Origin: Buxus sempervirens
Lineage: Eukaryota > Streptophyta > Magnoliopsida > Buxales > Buxaceae
Reading direction: 5' to 3'
DNA: 64,000 bases
Assembly: GCA_947561395.2 (NCBI GenBank)
Contig: OX387182.1
Span: 52,723,283-52,787,282 of the forward strand
The notes beneath the pieces were generated by a model that was given only the letters and a program-made list of their open reading frames with translations, was not told the DNA's origin and ran no database searches. The position numbers and the translations under genes were made by a program. Shown piece by piece: positions 36,078 to 47,192 of the stretch (position 1 is the first letter of the stretch; the number at the start of each line of letters is the position of its first letter).

Positions 36078-38623
36078 TCATTGCAAAGCATTGAAATTCT
36101 TCACAAAGTATTGAAGAGTAGGATCTTCTAGAAAATATACCCGCAGTAGCTGTGTGTAAGTACCAGGTTGTTGGAATAGAGACAAAATTGCAAATTCAGC
36201 CATAGGATATGTTCTTGATTGCATTCCCGTCACCACTCCATTTGTTCGTAACTGATGAGAGGCCTATGGAATAGATATAATTCATAAAAAATCAGAATAT
36301 CACCCATAAAACCATAAACATGATATGATAAAACAAATACATTAGTATGAGGTAAGTATTATACCATTGCCTCACTCCATCCAGAGCTTTGACTTGCATA
36401 TTGTGTTTGTGGTGGAGTTTGAGTGTGAATTGTATTTGCCGTTTGAGTTGGTACGTCATGGTTCCTCTTCCTCTTTGGAGCCCTTTCCGAAAAATGTTTT
36501 GGTCGACGTCCACTACGACCTCGACCTGGCTTCCTCTACAGTCCAGCAACGGTAATTGGAATATTTTCAGATAAATTCTCTCCTTCATTCCCATCCACTG
36601 CGCTCGGAAGCTTGTTCTTCAGCACATTTCCAACTTCGGTCATTAAAATGGCTAGCCCATTCGTAGTGCATTCATATGCCTCAACAATTTCAGCAGCAAT
36701 TGCTGATAATTTAACGACATTATGGCAAAGTTTTCTATACCGTTTAACCATGGACAACTTTGCCACTTCCTCATTTGACATACGATTATAACTTGGGTTG
36801 CAACCCTTTGCATCCTTTGTCCACTGCTTTAATATGTATTGACTTGGGATCCTCTTAATATTTCGCATGTCAAGTACTTTGAGTGCATGGCTACACAAAA
36901 TCTCAACAAATTCAAACTTACAGCAACTGTATTTCAACATATCATCCTTAGTGTTAACTGTAACAACATGCCCTCGAGGAATATCAAATAAGCTAACTTT
37001 ATACATTTTGGATGTCTCAGTATGTGAAGTCTCATTAACAACAAGATTCTGAGCTTTTTCATATTCTGATTGAAAAATCTCAAACAGCTTCGGTGTGTAT
37101 ACCTCCCTTGCATGCTTTAATATGATGATTTCCGCCATCATTCTTGGAATACGTTGGCTCATATTATAATTGTCTTCCTGTTCCTTGTAACGGATATCAT
37201 CCAAAAGCCTTGAAAAATGCTGGAAAAAACACGAGACGTCCATGTTGTACTTCGTGTATTTCTTTAACCGGTTGTTGAAGATTTCATGCAGTTGGGTGCT
37301 CTTCATGTCAGCACAAAATGTAGTTCTTCCATATACAAGGGCCCATTTCTCCTTTATCTTAAATATGCCCTTCAGCCACTCATTGTCTTGGAGATCATAT
37401 TTTTGAATCATTGCATCCCAAGCTTCCAAGAACTCAGCCTCTTCCTCGTAATCATATATACACCGATTGAAATCAGATGAAAAGGAGGTTCTTGTTTGGA
37501 ATACGTGACTGAGATGCTTCAATGAATTTTGGTGCAAATGCCATACACATAACCGATGATAGGTGTTCGGCAAAACAAAAGCAATTGCAGCTGACATAGC
37601 TGCATCTTGGTCTATCAAGATGGTAACTGGCATTTTTCCATTCATTGCCTTTATAAATGTTTCAAACAACCACACAAAGGATGCCTTCGTCTCATCATAA
37701 AACATTGCGGCTCCGAACACTACCATTCGTCTTTGATGGTTGACTCCAACCAATGGTGCAAATGGGCTTTGAGCTTCGTTTGTCCTATAAGTTGTATCAA
37801 AACAAACGACATCTCCAAAATTATTGTAGTCTTCTTGCATCTTCCGATTAGCCCAGAAAAAGTTTGTTATTTCATTGTTCTCATCAACTTGTACAGCATA
37901 AAAGAAAGACGGATCGTCAATCAGTTGTTCTTCAAAATAAATTAATAACCTTGATCCGTCTCCTACTTTCATTGCTCTCCGTCTGTCACGCATCTGGTTC
38001 TTATGGTCAATAGGTAGGAAGCCCAAATTCTCTCTTCCGCCAGCTTCTCTACCCATGAACTCAAAAGCATGCTTTGGTCGTATGCCACTGCTTTCTGCTA
38101 ATACAATTTCTGCTAATTGCGCCTCTGTAACTTTCCTCTGTGAAGGTAGCATGTGGGCCTTACTTGGGGTAACAACCTCATGATTATGCTCGTCCTCAAA
38201 GCTCGCTACAAAATACATGCCATTGTCTTGAGCTTTCACACTCATGTGTGCCAAACAACCCGTACGTGTTTCCTTTCTAGGGTTCTTCACATCTTTATCC
38301 CGTTTGTCTGTCCCCTTCTTCCCTTCTGTATAGCAACAAAACTTCCTAGACAACTCCTTACCATCTTTCCGACTTTTCCATCTCGTACTCTTTCGAATAC
38401 TGAAGCCCTTCTGTGCTGCATAAGCATTGTAAAATCTATACGCTTTATCATTAGATGCGAACTCTATTCCCACGGATGGCATAAAATTTTGAGTATGCCC
38501 TTTGCCATCATTGAACCTTAGCGCTCTTACAACTCTAGGCATTGTATTTATATCCGCTATATCATCACTGACCTCATTTCCACTTAATTGCTCACTTCCA
38601 CTTGTAGAAATGACTTGCTCCAT
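36078..38623 (-). CDS. FAR1/MULE-type transposase with SWIM finger
   Basis: An uninterrupted 695-codon frame (38623 to the TAG at 36536-36538) encodes, in order, a FAR1 DNA-binding domain (residues about 58-150, ending EDEHNHE), a MULE transposase domain with D276 in CFDTTYRTN, D338 in ILIDQD and WHLHQN at 361-366, and a SWIM-type finger (565-579). The frame goes on past the TAG for 58 codons with an AT-hook-like basic tail (RKPGRGRSGRRPK) to a donor at 36364. A 101-bp intron (36264-36364) then joins a last exon, 36078-36263, of 62 in-phase codons. In the SWIM motif the first Cys appears to be Tyr565. A 5' UTR intron acceptor may end just before the ATG. Either the TAG is a recent mutation or the tail is reached by splicing. 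Domesticated FAR1 genes and MULE transposases are hard to tell apart; the flanking arrays favour a transposon. Confidence 0.88.
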
Positions 38624-38939
38624 TTGTCCCTACAACATAAAATAGATATTCCACTCAGAATATCATACTAATAACAATATATAGTACCCATGAACATCAT
38701 AGGGTAACCATTCTCTTTAACCATGTGCCAAGTTGGTGTATTTTGAGGGCTTATTACAAAACTTGATTATGTCGGAATAATTTCTTAGTACCTTAGACAC
38801 ATGGTACCTACGAATTATTTTTACGGTACGCCAAGGGTACGAAGGTGGTACATAAGTTTTGGACCTTCTTCATCCCCATAGGTTTGGTTAAAATAAGATA
38901 GAATATACTGGCAAAAAATAGAGTAAAAAAAAAGACAAA

Positions 38940-39165
38940 ACATGTCTGCGCGATTAACCCAGAGATTAATCGTAAGATCAGCGATTAGAATTCTAAGACA
39001 CGGATTTTCCACAATTAGCATCGACGACTAATCGCCCAGTTGAGATTAGGTCTTGCGATTAATCTCAAGATTAATCGCGACCTTCCCGATTAACTTTCCA
39101 GAGAACATGAAGTCTCTGTTTCATCACGATTAAATCCCAGGATTAATCGGTGCCAGGCGATTTGG
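38940..39165. promoter_or_regulatory. GATTAATC motif cluster upstream of the FAR1 gene
   Basis: GATTAATC lies at 38964, 39057, 39069 and 39141, with several near-matches (cgattaac, gcgattag). CTGTTTCATC and the following 40 bp match 11652-11705. The cluster is at the 5' side of the FAR1 gene, as the cluster at 11640 is for the transposon-protein gene. Confidence 0.6.
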
Positions 39166-39690
39166 GATACCTACGAAATTTCTTGGGTACCTATGCCTTA
39201 TTTTGGGGATACCTAACGATTAATTGGGGGTACCTAGGGCATTTATTGGTGGTTTTTTGGTGGGTACCTACAGGTTCTTATGGTGTGTACCTAAGGCTTA
39301 ATTTTGGTGAACCTTACATTTATTCTGTGGGTACCTAAGGCTTGTTCGGTGGTGGTAATGGCTTATTTGACAGCTGTTTATTTCTGGGCGTACCTAAGGT
39401 TATTTTGGGGGTGCTTCATTGTTCATTTCGGGGGTACCGAATTCTTATTTGACTAGCCTTTTTGTGTGGGTAATGAGTGCTAAATGGGGTTACCCAAGGC
39501 TTATTTGGGAGGGTTTTTTTTACAGGTACCTAAGGGTTGTCCTCGGGTGTACCTATGGCTAAATATGCGTGTACTTGAAGCTTAACATGTACCTTAGGCT
39601 TAATTGGGGCTACCTACGACTTAAGTACACCTAACCTGCGGCTTACTTCGGTAGGTACCTATTACTTAATTGGTTGAATCGTAATTACAA
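39140..39690 (+). repeat. GGTACC-centred repeat array, longest and clearest copy
   Basis: About 22 units, consensus GGGGGTACCTAAGGCTTA plus a few T, spaced 20-27 bp. Plus-strand orientation. It lies 5' of the FAR1 gene. Confidence 0.85.
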
Positions 39691-40516
39691 ATTTATTATC
39701 TCCCTTTACTTCTGAATTTTTGTTAGTACCCCAGGTGTATCATTGAGGATACCACATGGTACCCTGTCGATGTGTGGCGGCGCGGCGTTGTTCGCCCGAC
39801 CATCATTTGAATTTATTTAAGGTTCCACCATCTGGGGGGGTTGACATTAATGGAAAAAGCCAAAAATCTGTGTATGTACCTGGTTTAGATTGGTTATTGG
39901 AGTCTTAAATAGAAACAAATAATGGTGGAGTGAGTGGTGGTCCCTTCTTCTTTAACACTTGGAAGTGGAACTGTGGTAGTTGCCTTCCTTTTCTTCGAAG
40001 TGAGAGTTAAGATAGCACCTTTCCCGCCAATGTCGGAGTAAACACAGAAATGTCTGAGTAAACACAGAGAAAGTTCGGACGTGGACAAGTTATAAGTTAA
40101 ATAATATAAATGTTTCGCGCGTTTTCGTCTTGCCGAGGAGAGATCCAAGTAGAATTTTAATACTTTTTTAAGTATTGCGCTCAAAATTACTATTATAGCC
40201 TTCGCTTATTTTAGTCCATTGGATTGCGCTTCACAGACGATGTTTTTGCTTCACAGAGGATGCGCTTCACAGAGGATCCGAGCGCAAGAAAACAATGGAG
40301 AGGAGTGCTGATGATGTTACAATTTTTTTGTTTTTCTTTTGGATGAGATGAAATTATCGATAACTTTGTAGTGGAAGAATGAAAGAAGACACGAGAGAGG
40401 GAAAGAAAAAAAAGAAAATTGTTGAAAATTAGGAAGAAGAAGAGAAAATGAAAGTAAGAAAAAAAGGATTCGCATCAAATTAGGAAGAAGAAGAGAAAAG
40501 GAAGGGAAGAAAAAAA
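39691..40516. other. No gene; purine-rich flank
   Basis: Holds short direct repeats GCTTCACAGAGGATG (about 40230-40275) and TCTGAGTAAACACAGA (about 40030-40065), and a purine-rich stretch 40375-40515. I could not find the outer edge of the element that carries the array. Confidence 0.45.
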
Positions 40517-40909
40517 GGATTCGGATCATCTGCTGGGTGCGTACCCTATAGTTTAGCGGCATGTTAGGATTGTGCTCTGGCACAAGCCATGTCACTACAA
40601 GTTGTTTGAGTTAACGTTGTTCCTTTACAAACAGAAAAAATATATTTTCTTTTGTTACGGCAGCCGAGGTGCAGACCTCGACTGCTGAACCCAAGTCCTA
40701 GAACCCTCTATTCTATTCCCTTTCTTCCTCTTCTTCTTCCCTCCCACTCTCTTGCTTGTCTGCAACCGAAGACCATTCACCCTTATGGGCCTCATCATAT
40801 CCTTACTCCTGTGCAACTAAAATCCATTTAATTTTGGAATGCACAAGGAACTCCAGCAACGGCACACCTAGACCTCAACCGCCAAACCAAATTTCTATGC
40901 AAGTGCCAA

Positions 40910-42881
40910 TGTGAGACATGGAAAAAATCACCAAAGTGACTTTCCTATCATCACACGGGATTCATAAAATGGGAAGAGTCGCCACCATTCTTTTTAGGTG
41001 TGAATGGACACCAAAATCATCAAAATAAGAACAAAAGGCAAATCTAGATTGAACACAATTCTTCTTAAAAATAAAAAATCCAGAGATGGGTAAGGGGATT
41101 AGATTATGAACAGGGGAAGGTGTTAGGCACCCCTATTCATCCACATAAAGTGGTTGCCAAGTGTTTGTTCATGCTATGAAAATGCTTGCTAAAAAAAATT
41201 AAACAAAGTAAAAAGAAACAAAAGAATGTTTGGCTTATTTCCATGTGAATGATTCAATTTATTATGGATCCTTCTTTATGAAAACAAAAGCCATTCCTTG
41301 GGTTTCATGATTGACTGAAATCAAAAGAAAACAATCGCAAATAAAAAACTTCAAAAATCAGGCTTTAAATTAAATCCTTGAAATCTAGGGATAAATGAAA
41401 AAAAAATCATTTTTTACAAAAATTGCAGAACTGAATTTAAGCAGTCCGGGACATAGATCTAGCCCATATTTTTCATTAAATCAAAGAAAAAAGACCAAAT
41501 ATACCCACGTTGATGAAAAACATCAAAAGGGGAGAACTTAGACCGTAAGGTCTTCTCTCAAAAACCAAAAATGACTCCAAAGCCACTCCATGATGCAAAA
41601 CTGAATCTTAACCATCCATGGCATAGATCTAGCCCATATTTTTTATTAAATCAAAGAAATCAAACCAAATATACCCATGTTGATGAAAAACATTAAAAGG
41701 GGAGAACTTAGACCGTACAGTCTTCTCTCAAAAACCAAAAATGACTCCGAAGCCATTCCATGATGCAAAACTAAATTTGAATCATCCAGGGCATAGATTT
41801 AGCCCATATTTTTTATTAAATCAAAGAAATCAAATCAAATATACCCACGTTGATGAAAAACATCAAAATGGGAGAGCTTAGACTATAGGGTCTTCTCTCA
41901 AAAACCAAAAACGACTCTAAAACCACTTCATGAAACCCTAGAGATTACTGGAAGGCTTCTAATCCAAGATCTACCATATGGACAATGGCGGATCCAAGAT
42001 CTTAGCTCAAATGACCAAAAACATCAAAAAGCATAAAAAAAGGAGAAAACAAGGTGAAAAATTGAAATATATGAGGAAAACGAAATCTAATGCTATGAAT
42101 AGCATAGATCTATTGTATTCTTCTCTATTTCATCAATAAATCAACATACAACATAAACAAAGCGTTAAAACTATACATTTCTACGATTATCACATATGGG
42201 GGTCTGCCCTACGGATCCACCTGTCTCCCTTTCCCCTAGCTCTCTCTTCATGTTTTACGGCTAGAGAGGAGTCTTGAAGTACTTGGAAGTAGGTTTGGTT
42301 AACAAACACACTCAAGGGCCTTATTCTACAGAAGGGGTAGAAGACAGAATAATTCTAGAAATTAAAACTAGAAAAGAAAAGGGTTCCAGGCTTACCTGGA
42401 GTTCTGAAAGCAATGAGGCAGGGGTTCCCTTCTGGAGTTCTGAAAGCAGTGACGCAGGGATTCCCTTCTTCACTTGGAGCTCTTCAATCTCCAACTCTTG
42501 GCCATTTGCTTGAAGAGAAGCCTCCTATTTATAGGCATAGGCTAGGGCAAGGGGTGCCCTAATAGTAGACACAAAATTATGTCTCTAGAATCCCCTAACC
42601 TAAACCCTAAGGCTATTTTCGAGAATTCCCACTCTTAAAGATAGGTAAAATAGTAAAAAAGTGAAAACTCTCGGAATTTTCCAATTTTTGTAGCAAAGCA
42701 TTAGTATCCGGCAACACAGGTCGGATATTAACACAATTCTTTGTATCCGACATGATCTGTCGGATACAAACAAAACACTTTGTATCCTCCATGATTTGTC
42801 GGATACGAAAGGAAAATTGATTTTTTCTTGCTTTTGGCAAATTATTCATCTTTTTATGTAGTGCAATTTGAGGTGTCTACA
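40910..42881 (-). mobile_element. Solo LTR, A-type, inside the composite TIR element
   Basis: TGTGAGACATGG..AGGTGTCTACA, 1972 bp, perfect TSD GCCAA (40905-40909 and 42882-42886). It interrupts the captured PPR frame between Ser-Ala-Asn and Arg-Trp. Palindrome cluster 42706-42806; TATAAATA on the minus strand at 42526-42533. It is shorter and more diverged than the copy 1 LTRs. A block around 41440-41900 contains a roughly 160-bp unit repeated three times (GATCTAGCCCATATTTT). Confidence 0.9.
41440..41905. repeat. Triplicated 160-bp unit within the A-type solo LTR
   Basis: Landmark agcccatatttt recurs at about 41461, 41630 and 41800, each followed by TCAAAGAAA and later CCGTAAGGTCTTCTC or close variants. 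It is not seen in the other A-type LTRs here. Confidence 0.75.
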
Positions 42882-43088
42882 GCCAATAGGTGGGTTGATG
42901 TTGAAAGCGTGAGGAAGACGATGAGAGACGGATGTATTGTAAAAACATTGGGGTATAGTTTGATCGAGGTTGACGGAGTTGTTCATCAATTTGTGACTGG
43001 TAACAATGAAGAACTATCACAAATTAAGGAAATCAAATTTTCATTGTATAATATGGACAAAATTTTGAAATTGGATTGCACTGATTGA
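42882..43088 (+). pseudogene. Captured fragment of a PPR gene (E motif)
   Basis: The frame ANRWVDVESVRKTMRDG continues to GYSLIEVDGVVHQFVTGN and ends at TGA 43086-43088. This matches the C-terminal E motif of PLS-class pentatricopeptide repeat proteins, which edit organellar RNA. The upstream residues FYASAN lie at 40890-40909 on the other side of the solo LTR. No PPR repeats or DYW domain are present, so only a scrap was captured. Confidence 0.75.
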
Positions 43089-43419
43089 GAACAAACAATA
43101 TTAATAAAAATTTGCAAAATGGCTCATTGCTTGAGGAGATTTTTGTAGCAATGGAAATTTGTCAAGGGAGTGAACAACCAGTTATGTGGTCTCCTGGTCC
43201 GTATTTTCAAAGAAATTATGAGTGGTTCTAAAGGAGGAAATCATAAGGTATGTGGGTTGAAAGCATAAATTGGATTCAATTGTTTTCGTGGAAGTACATG
43301 TGCAATTTCTGAGTTCAAAGCAGTAGGAGAAACTTTTTATTGTATGGCTTTTATCAGTTTATGATCTATTGGATATTCTAACAGAGCTTGGCTTGTCTTC
43401 CTTCTGCTAAACAGTGATG

Positions 43420-43860
43420 GATTTAGTATTTGTCGTACGCCCATTGCTTGTCTCGAAGAAATTCCAGACACCAGTGAGCCATCTGTAGATGACGAACTTG
43501 GGTAACTTATAGAAAAAATGAATGATACCCCAGAAAAGACCGTTGAATTTTAAAAAGGTACTCCAGCGTTTTGGTGAGCTAACCCAAGCCATAGCTTAGA
43601 AAACAAAAGATCTTAATCCCGGGCCAGAATAAGAACCTAAGAGAGCGCTAATCGGTGCCACACTCAGCCCTGAAGAGAAATAACAGATTGTTTCTGTCCT
43701 CCGAGAGTACGTTGATGTCTTTGCATGGAGATTATAGGATATGCCCCGTCTAGATTGAGGCTCGTTGAACATCGTCGATTGCGCTACAAGTCAAAGAAGA
43801 GATCAATAAGCTACACAAAGCGTTTTGATCAAAGTTCGATGCTCGGCAAGAGGAATTGTA
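43420..43860 (+). pseudogene. Degenerate Ty3/gypsy pol fragment
   Basis: Broken frames show LSPEEK, then QIVSVLREYVDVFAW and DMPRLD, the conserved stretch just before gypsy RT (compare YKDVFAWSYRDMPGLD in copy 2). Several stops are present and no RT core follows. It belongs to another gypsy family than copies 1 and 2, as an older residue. Confidence 0.7.
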
Positions 43861-44910
43861 AATTTGTAATGTAATCTATATATGTTTCCAGATTGCTCAG
43901 ATTTATTCACAGAAAAAAAATGCAATAGATCGTTTTTCATGAAATCTGGTCTTTCTTCCAAGGAATGGATTATAGAACAGTGTCATAGCAATCTCTTATT
44001 GGAGGTATTTTTTATGTTTTTTTGGATTTCAGAAGATGTAACTTGTTAATCAAGTTGTTAAATAATAATGTAAGTAATTTTCTTTTGTATGATTGCATGT
44101 AAATATTTCTTCCTGTAAGTCAATCACTTTTTGCTGACTCTGTTCATAACTTGATATAAGGAAAATTAACCTTAGTCCAGCAACTTGATTTATACATGAC
44201 AAGCTTGAAAATGGCTTAATGATGAAACATTCGACATAACCCAAAACTGGTTTCATCCAGCTTAGAAGGACCTCCTCTGCTTCGCTTTCCTTCTCTTCAG
44301 AAAAGCTAAATAAGGATTTTAACTTGGATGCTATTGCTCATGAGTCATGAACAACTTATCGTGCAAACTATGAGAGGCGATTAAAATCTCACTACTGCCA
44401 CCATTTGACAAATACCCTGAACCATCAGTCCCTATATCAATCAGTCAGAAAAATAAGGAAAATCTGCAAAAAATAAAAAATAAAAAAATAAAAAACAAAT
44501 TGTACAAGGATTGTTTGTATCATTAAGCACAATCACGAAATGCACCTTCGAGAATTACCCAAAATCTTCCATCTTGGTAACAATAAAAACTATAGAGAAT
44601 CATACTGTTTTACCTTGAAGGATAGAATTGAATGACTTCTTTCCATCCGACATTCCATTTTAGACACAGGGGACCTAATATAATGTTAATATCCTGTCTC
44701 ATACCCTCTTTTTCTCAACAAGATTTCTAGTGTGCTTCTCTCCAAATCAATCCCGACAAAAGTGCTTATGGTCCAACAGAAACATTGTATATTTCACCTA
44801 TTTTTTCAAAACCTTTCTTCCATCCCCCTTTATACCAGTGAATAGCTTTCCTAAGTAAACTAGAAAAAGGAACATAAAAGAATACAGAAGAAATAGATCC
44901 ACAACTACTG
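43861..44910. other. No recognised gene inside the composite element
   Basis: AT-rich filler between the pol scrap and the inner edge of the right TIR. No domain or repeat is recognised. Confidence 0.45.
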
Positions 44911-45029
44911 CTCGTGCCGCTGCCAAAGTTCTTTGTGCCTTCCAAAATAGAACGGTCTCTAGTCGCAGAGGAGCAAGAGTACGAAGAGGGTGGGAGGGAG
45001 GAAGAAGAGGAAGAAAGGGAATAGAATAG

Positions 45030-46072
45030 GAGACGAAATCCTCTCCACCGAATGCTCATTCGAACGACCTAAACATGACACGCGTCCCCCTCCCCCCTTT
45101 TCCTCTCTCCTGAGCGAACGGATGGAACGCCGTTCCATCCATTGGAACCTCCCGCTTGAGTGTGGGCAAATCGCCTTGAAATCGTCACACTTAGTGTATT
45201 TTTGCAATCTTTACAAATTTAAGAACCGGCCATGGTGGGACTTGTAACCAGGTATGGTAGGACTTGTAACCAGGCATGGTGGGACTTGTAACCGGGCATG
45301 ATGGGACTTGTAACTAGGCATGGTAGGACTTGTAACGGGGCATGGTAGAACTTGTAACCAGGCATAGTGGGACTTGTAACGGGGCATGGTGGGACTTGTA
45401 ACCATGCATGGTGGGACTTGTAAAGAGGCATGGTGGGACTTGTAACCGAGCATGTGAGACTTGTAACGGGGCATGGTAGGACTTGTAACCATGCATGGTG
45501 GGACTTGTAACCAGGCATGGTGGGACTTGTAACCAGGCATGGTAGGACTTGTAACAAGGCATGGTGGGACTTGTAACCGGGTATGGTGGGACTTGTAACC
45601 AGGCATGGTAGGACTTGTAATCAGGTATGGTGGGACTTGTACTTGTAACCGGGCATGGTGGGATTTGTAACAGGCATGGTGGGACTTGTAACGGGGCATG
45701 GTGGGACTTGTAACCGGGTATGGTGGGACTTGTAACCATGCATGGTAGGACTTGTAACGGGGCATGGTGGGACTTGTAACCGGGTATGGTGGGACTTGTA
45801 ACCAAGCATGGTAGTACTTGTAACAGGGCATGGTGGGACTTGTTACAAGTGCCACCATGCCGGTTACAAGTACAAGTCCCACCATGCCTGATTACAAGTC
45901 CTACCATGCCTGGTGAGGTGAGAGGAAAGGCAGAAGGACGAAAACTAACGGAAAGAGAGTAGACGGCCGTTGGGTTTGCTGAGGTGAGAGGAAAGTATGC
46001 TTGGACACGTGTCACGTGCTGGGCATTCGAACGACCGTTCGAATGACCGTTCGGTGGAGAGGATTTCGTCTC
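45030..46072. mobile_element. 1043-bp TIR element (MITE-like) with minisatellite, in the right TIR
   Basis: Ends are perfect inverted repeats beginning GAGACGAAATCCTCTCC (at least 23 bp). A perfect 9-bp duplication ATAGAATAG flanks it (45021-45029 and 46073-46081). Removing the element and one TSD restores the right arm of the outer TIR. A 9-bp TSD is typical of Mutator-like elements. It contains palindromes (GGATGGAAC..GTTCCATCC, 45119-45139; ATTCGAACG..CGTTCGAAT, about 46026-46045) and the array below; it has no gene. Confidence 0.9.
45231..45915. repeat. 22-bp minisatellite with internal inversion
   Basis: About 28 units of GGCATGGTGGGACTTGTAAC plus two bases run in one orientation to about 45841. 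Roughly three more units then run in the opposite orientation to 45915. Variation is mostly in two positions (CCA, CGG, CGGGG before CATGG) and a few units have one or two bases deleted. Open frames of up to 268 codons on the minus strand are simply the translated repeat. Confidence 0.95.
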
Positions 46073-46279
46073 ATAGAATAGAGGGTTCTGGGACTTGGGT
46101 TCAGCAGTCGAGGTCTGCACCTCGGCAGCCGTAACAAAAGAAAATATATTTTTTCTGTTTGTAAGGGAACGTCGTTAACTCAAACAACTTGTAGTGACGT
46201 AGCTTGTGCCAGAGCACGATCCTGACGTGTGGCGAAACTATTGGGTACTGGATGGGCACCCAGCAGATGATGCGAATCC

Positions 46280-47192
46280 AAAAAAGAAGAACCTATATAG
46301 ACTTTTTTTTTTGTATAAAGCCACCCCTTAGTTTTCTTGTTGATATTCACCTCCCAAAGATAATTAAGGACTAATTTGTCCCCAAGGATAGACTTGCGTT
46401 TAGTTATAATTACCTTTTTCAAATCACTCTTTGTTGAAGTTAGATAATATTTTATTTTATATTTTATCGCAATTAAAAATATGCAGGTAAATAGATAATT
46501 ATTCAAGTAAATGCTTTATTTATAATAGATAAAAAATTTTGTTTTTAGTAGAATTTTATTATAATGTAACGATTTACTTACAAAAAGAGAAATTAGCATT
46601 TTTATTTTCAATTTCAACACGCATATAGAGCGTACTTTTCTCTAATAGAACTTAAATTTAATAGGCTATGTTTATAGACTTGGAAAAATAAAGAGAAATA
46701 TATTTACCTCCTTTCTGGTTTCTAACAATTGTAATATATTTACCTCCTTTTTGGTTTATAGACTTGGAAAAATAAAGATATTAATAGAAGATGTTGAGTT
46801 CACTAAAGACTGCCTAGAAACCAAGTAGATTATAAAAAGATAACATTAAATTTAACAAAACTAGAATAAAAAAAATTTATGGATACAACTATTGGGATTC
46901 GTGCCAGTTAAAGTGCAAGACTTTTCATAACAACTTATATACACCATTGTGAAGATGCATCAATAAAAGGGTATAATGGTAAAATATGCTTCAATTTTTC
47001 TAAAACTCAATAGGCAATTAAGCAACTATTCTCTCCCATGACGTGTAGCATTGCACGTGCACCTTGCTTGTCCAATATGACACGATTTTGCTTTAGAAGG
47101 AAGAGAATGTCAAAAAATGTAGTCATTGCTATCATTGCGGCTTCGTATTAATTGTTTCATCGGATGTCTATTTTAAATCATTGTAATATTGT
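46280..47192. other. AT-rich DNA, no gene
   Basis: Contains an imperfect local duplication of TATATTTACCTCCTTT (about 46698 and 46736). Nothing else is recognised. Confidence 0.5.

Larger units (their letters stand above)
40517..46279. mobile_element. Composite DNA transposon with about 360-bp terminal inverted repeats
   Basis: 40517-40726 is the inverted copy of 46074-46279 with few differences (GGATTCG..ATCTGCTGGGTGC outer ends; GTTACGGCAGCCGAGGTGCAG inside). The repeat continues inwards as 40717-40873 against about 44911-45029, the right arm being split by a later insertion at 45030-46072. No transposase is present. Contents are a PPR gene scrap, a gypsy pol scrap and a solo LTR. The long TIRs and gene capture resemble a Pack-MULE. 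The flanks are A-rich and I could not define the TSD. Confidence 0.8.

Noticed and set aside
40500-40530. TSD of the composite TIR element in the A-rich flanks
   Set aside because: Flanks are AGAAAAAAA and AAAAAAGAA; low complexity prevents a real match.
45211-46120. Long minus-strand open frames rich in Tyr-Lys-Ser-His-His repeats
   Set aside because: They are translations of the 22-bp minisatellite in three frames; period 66 bp equals three units, and no start, splice or domain evidence supports a protein.
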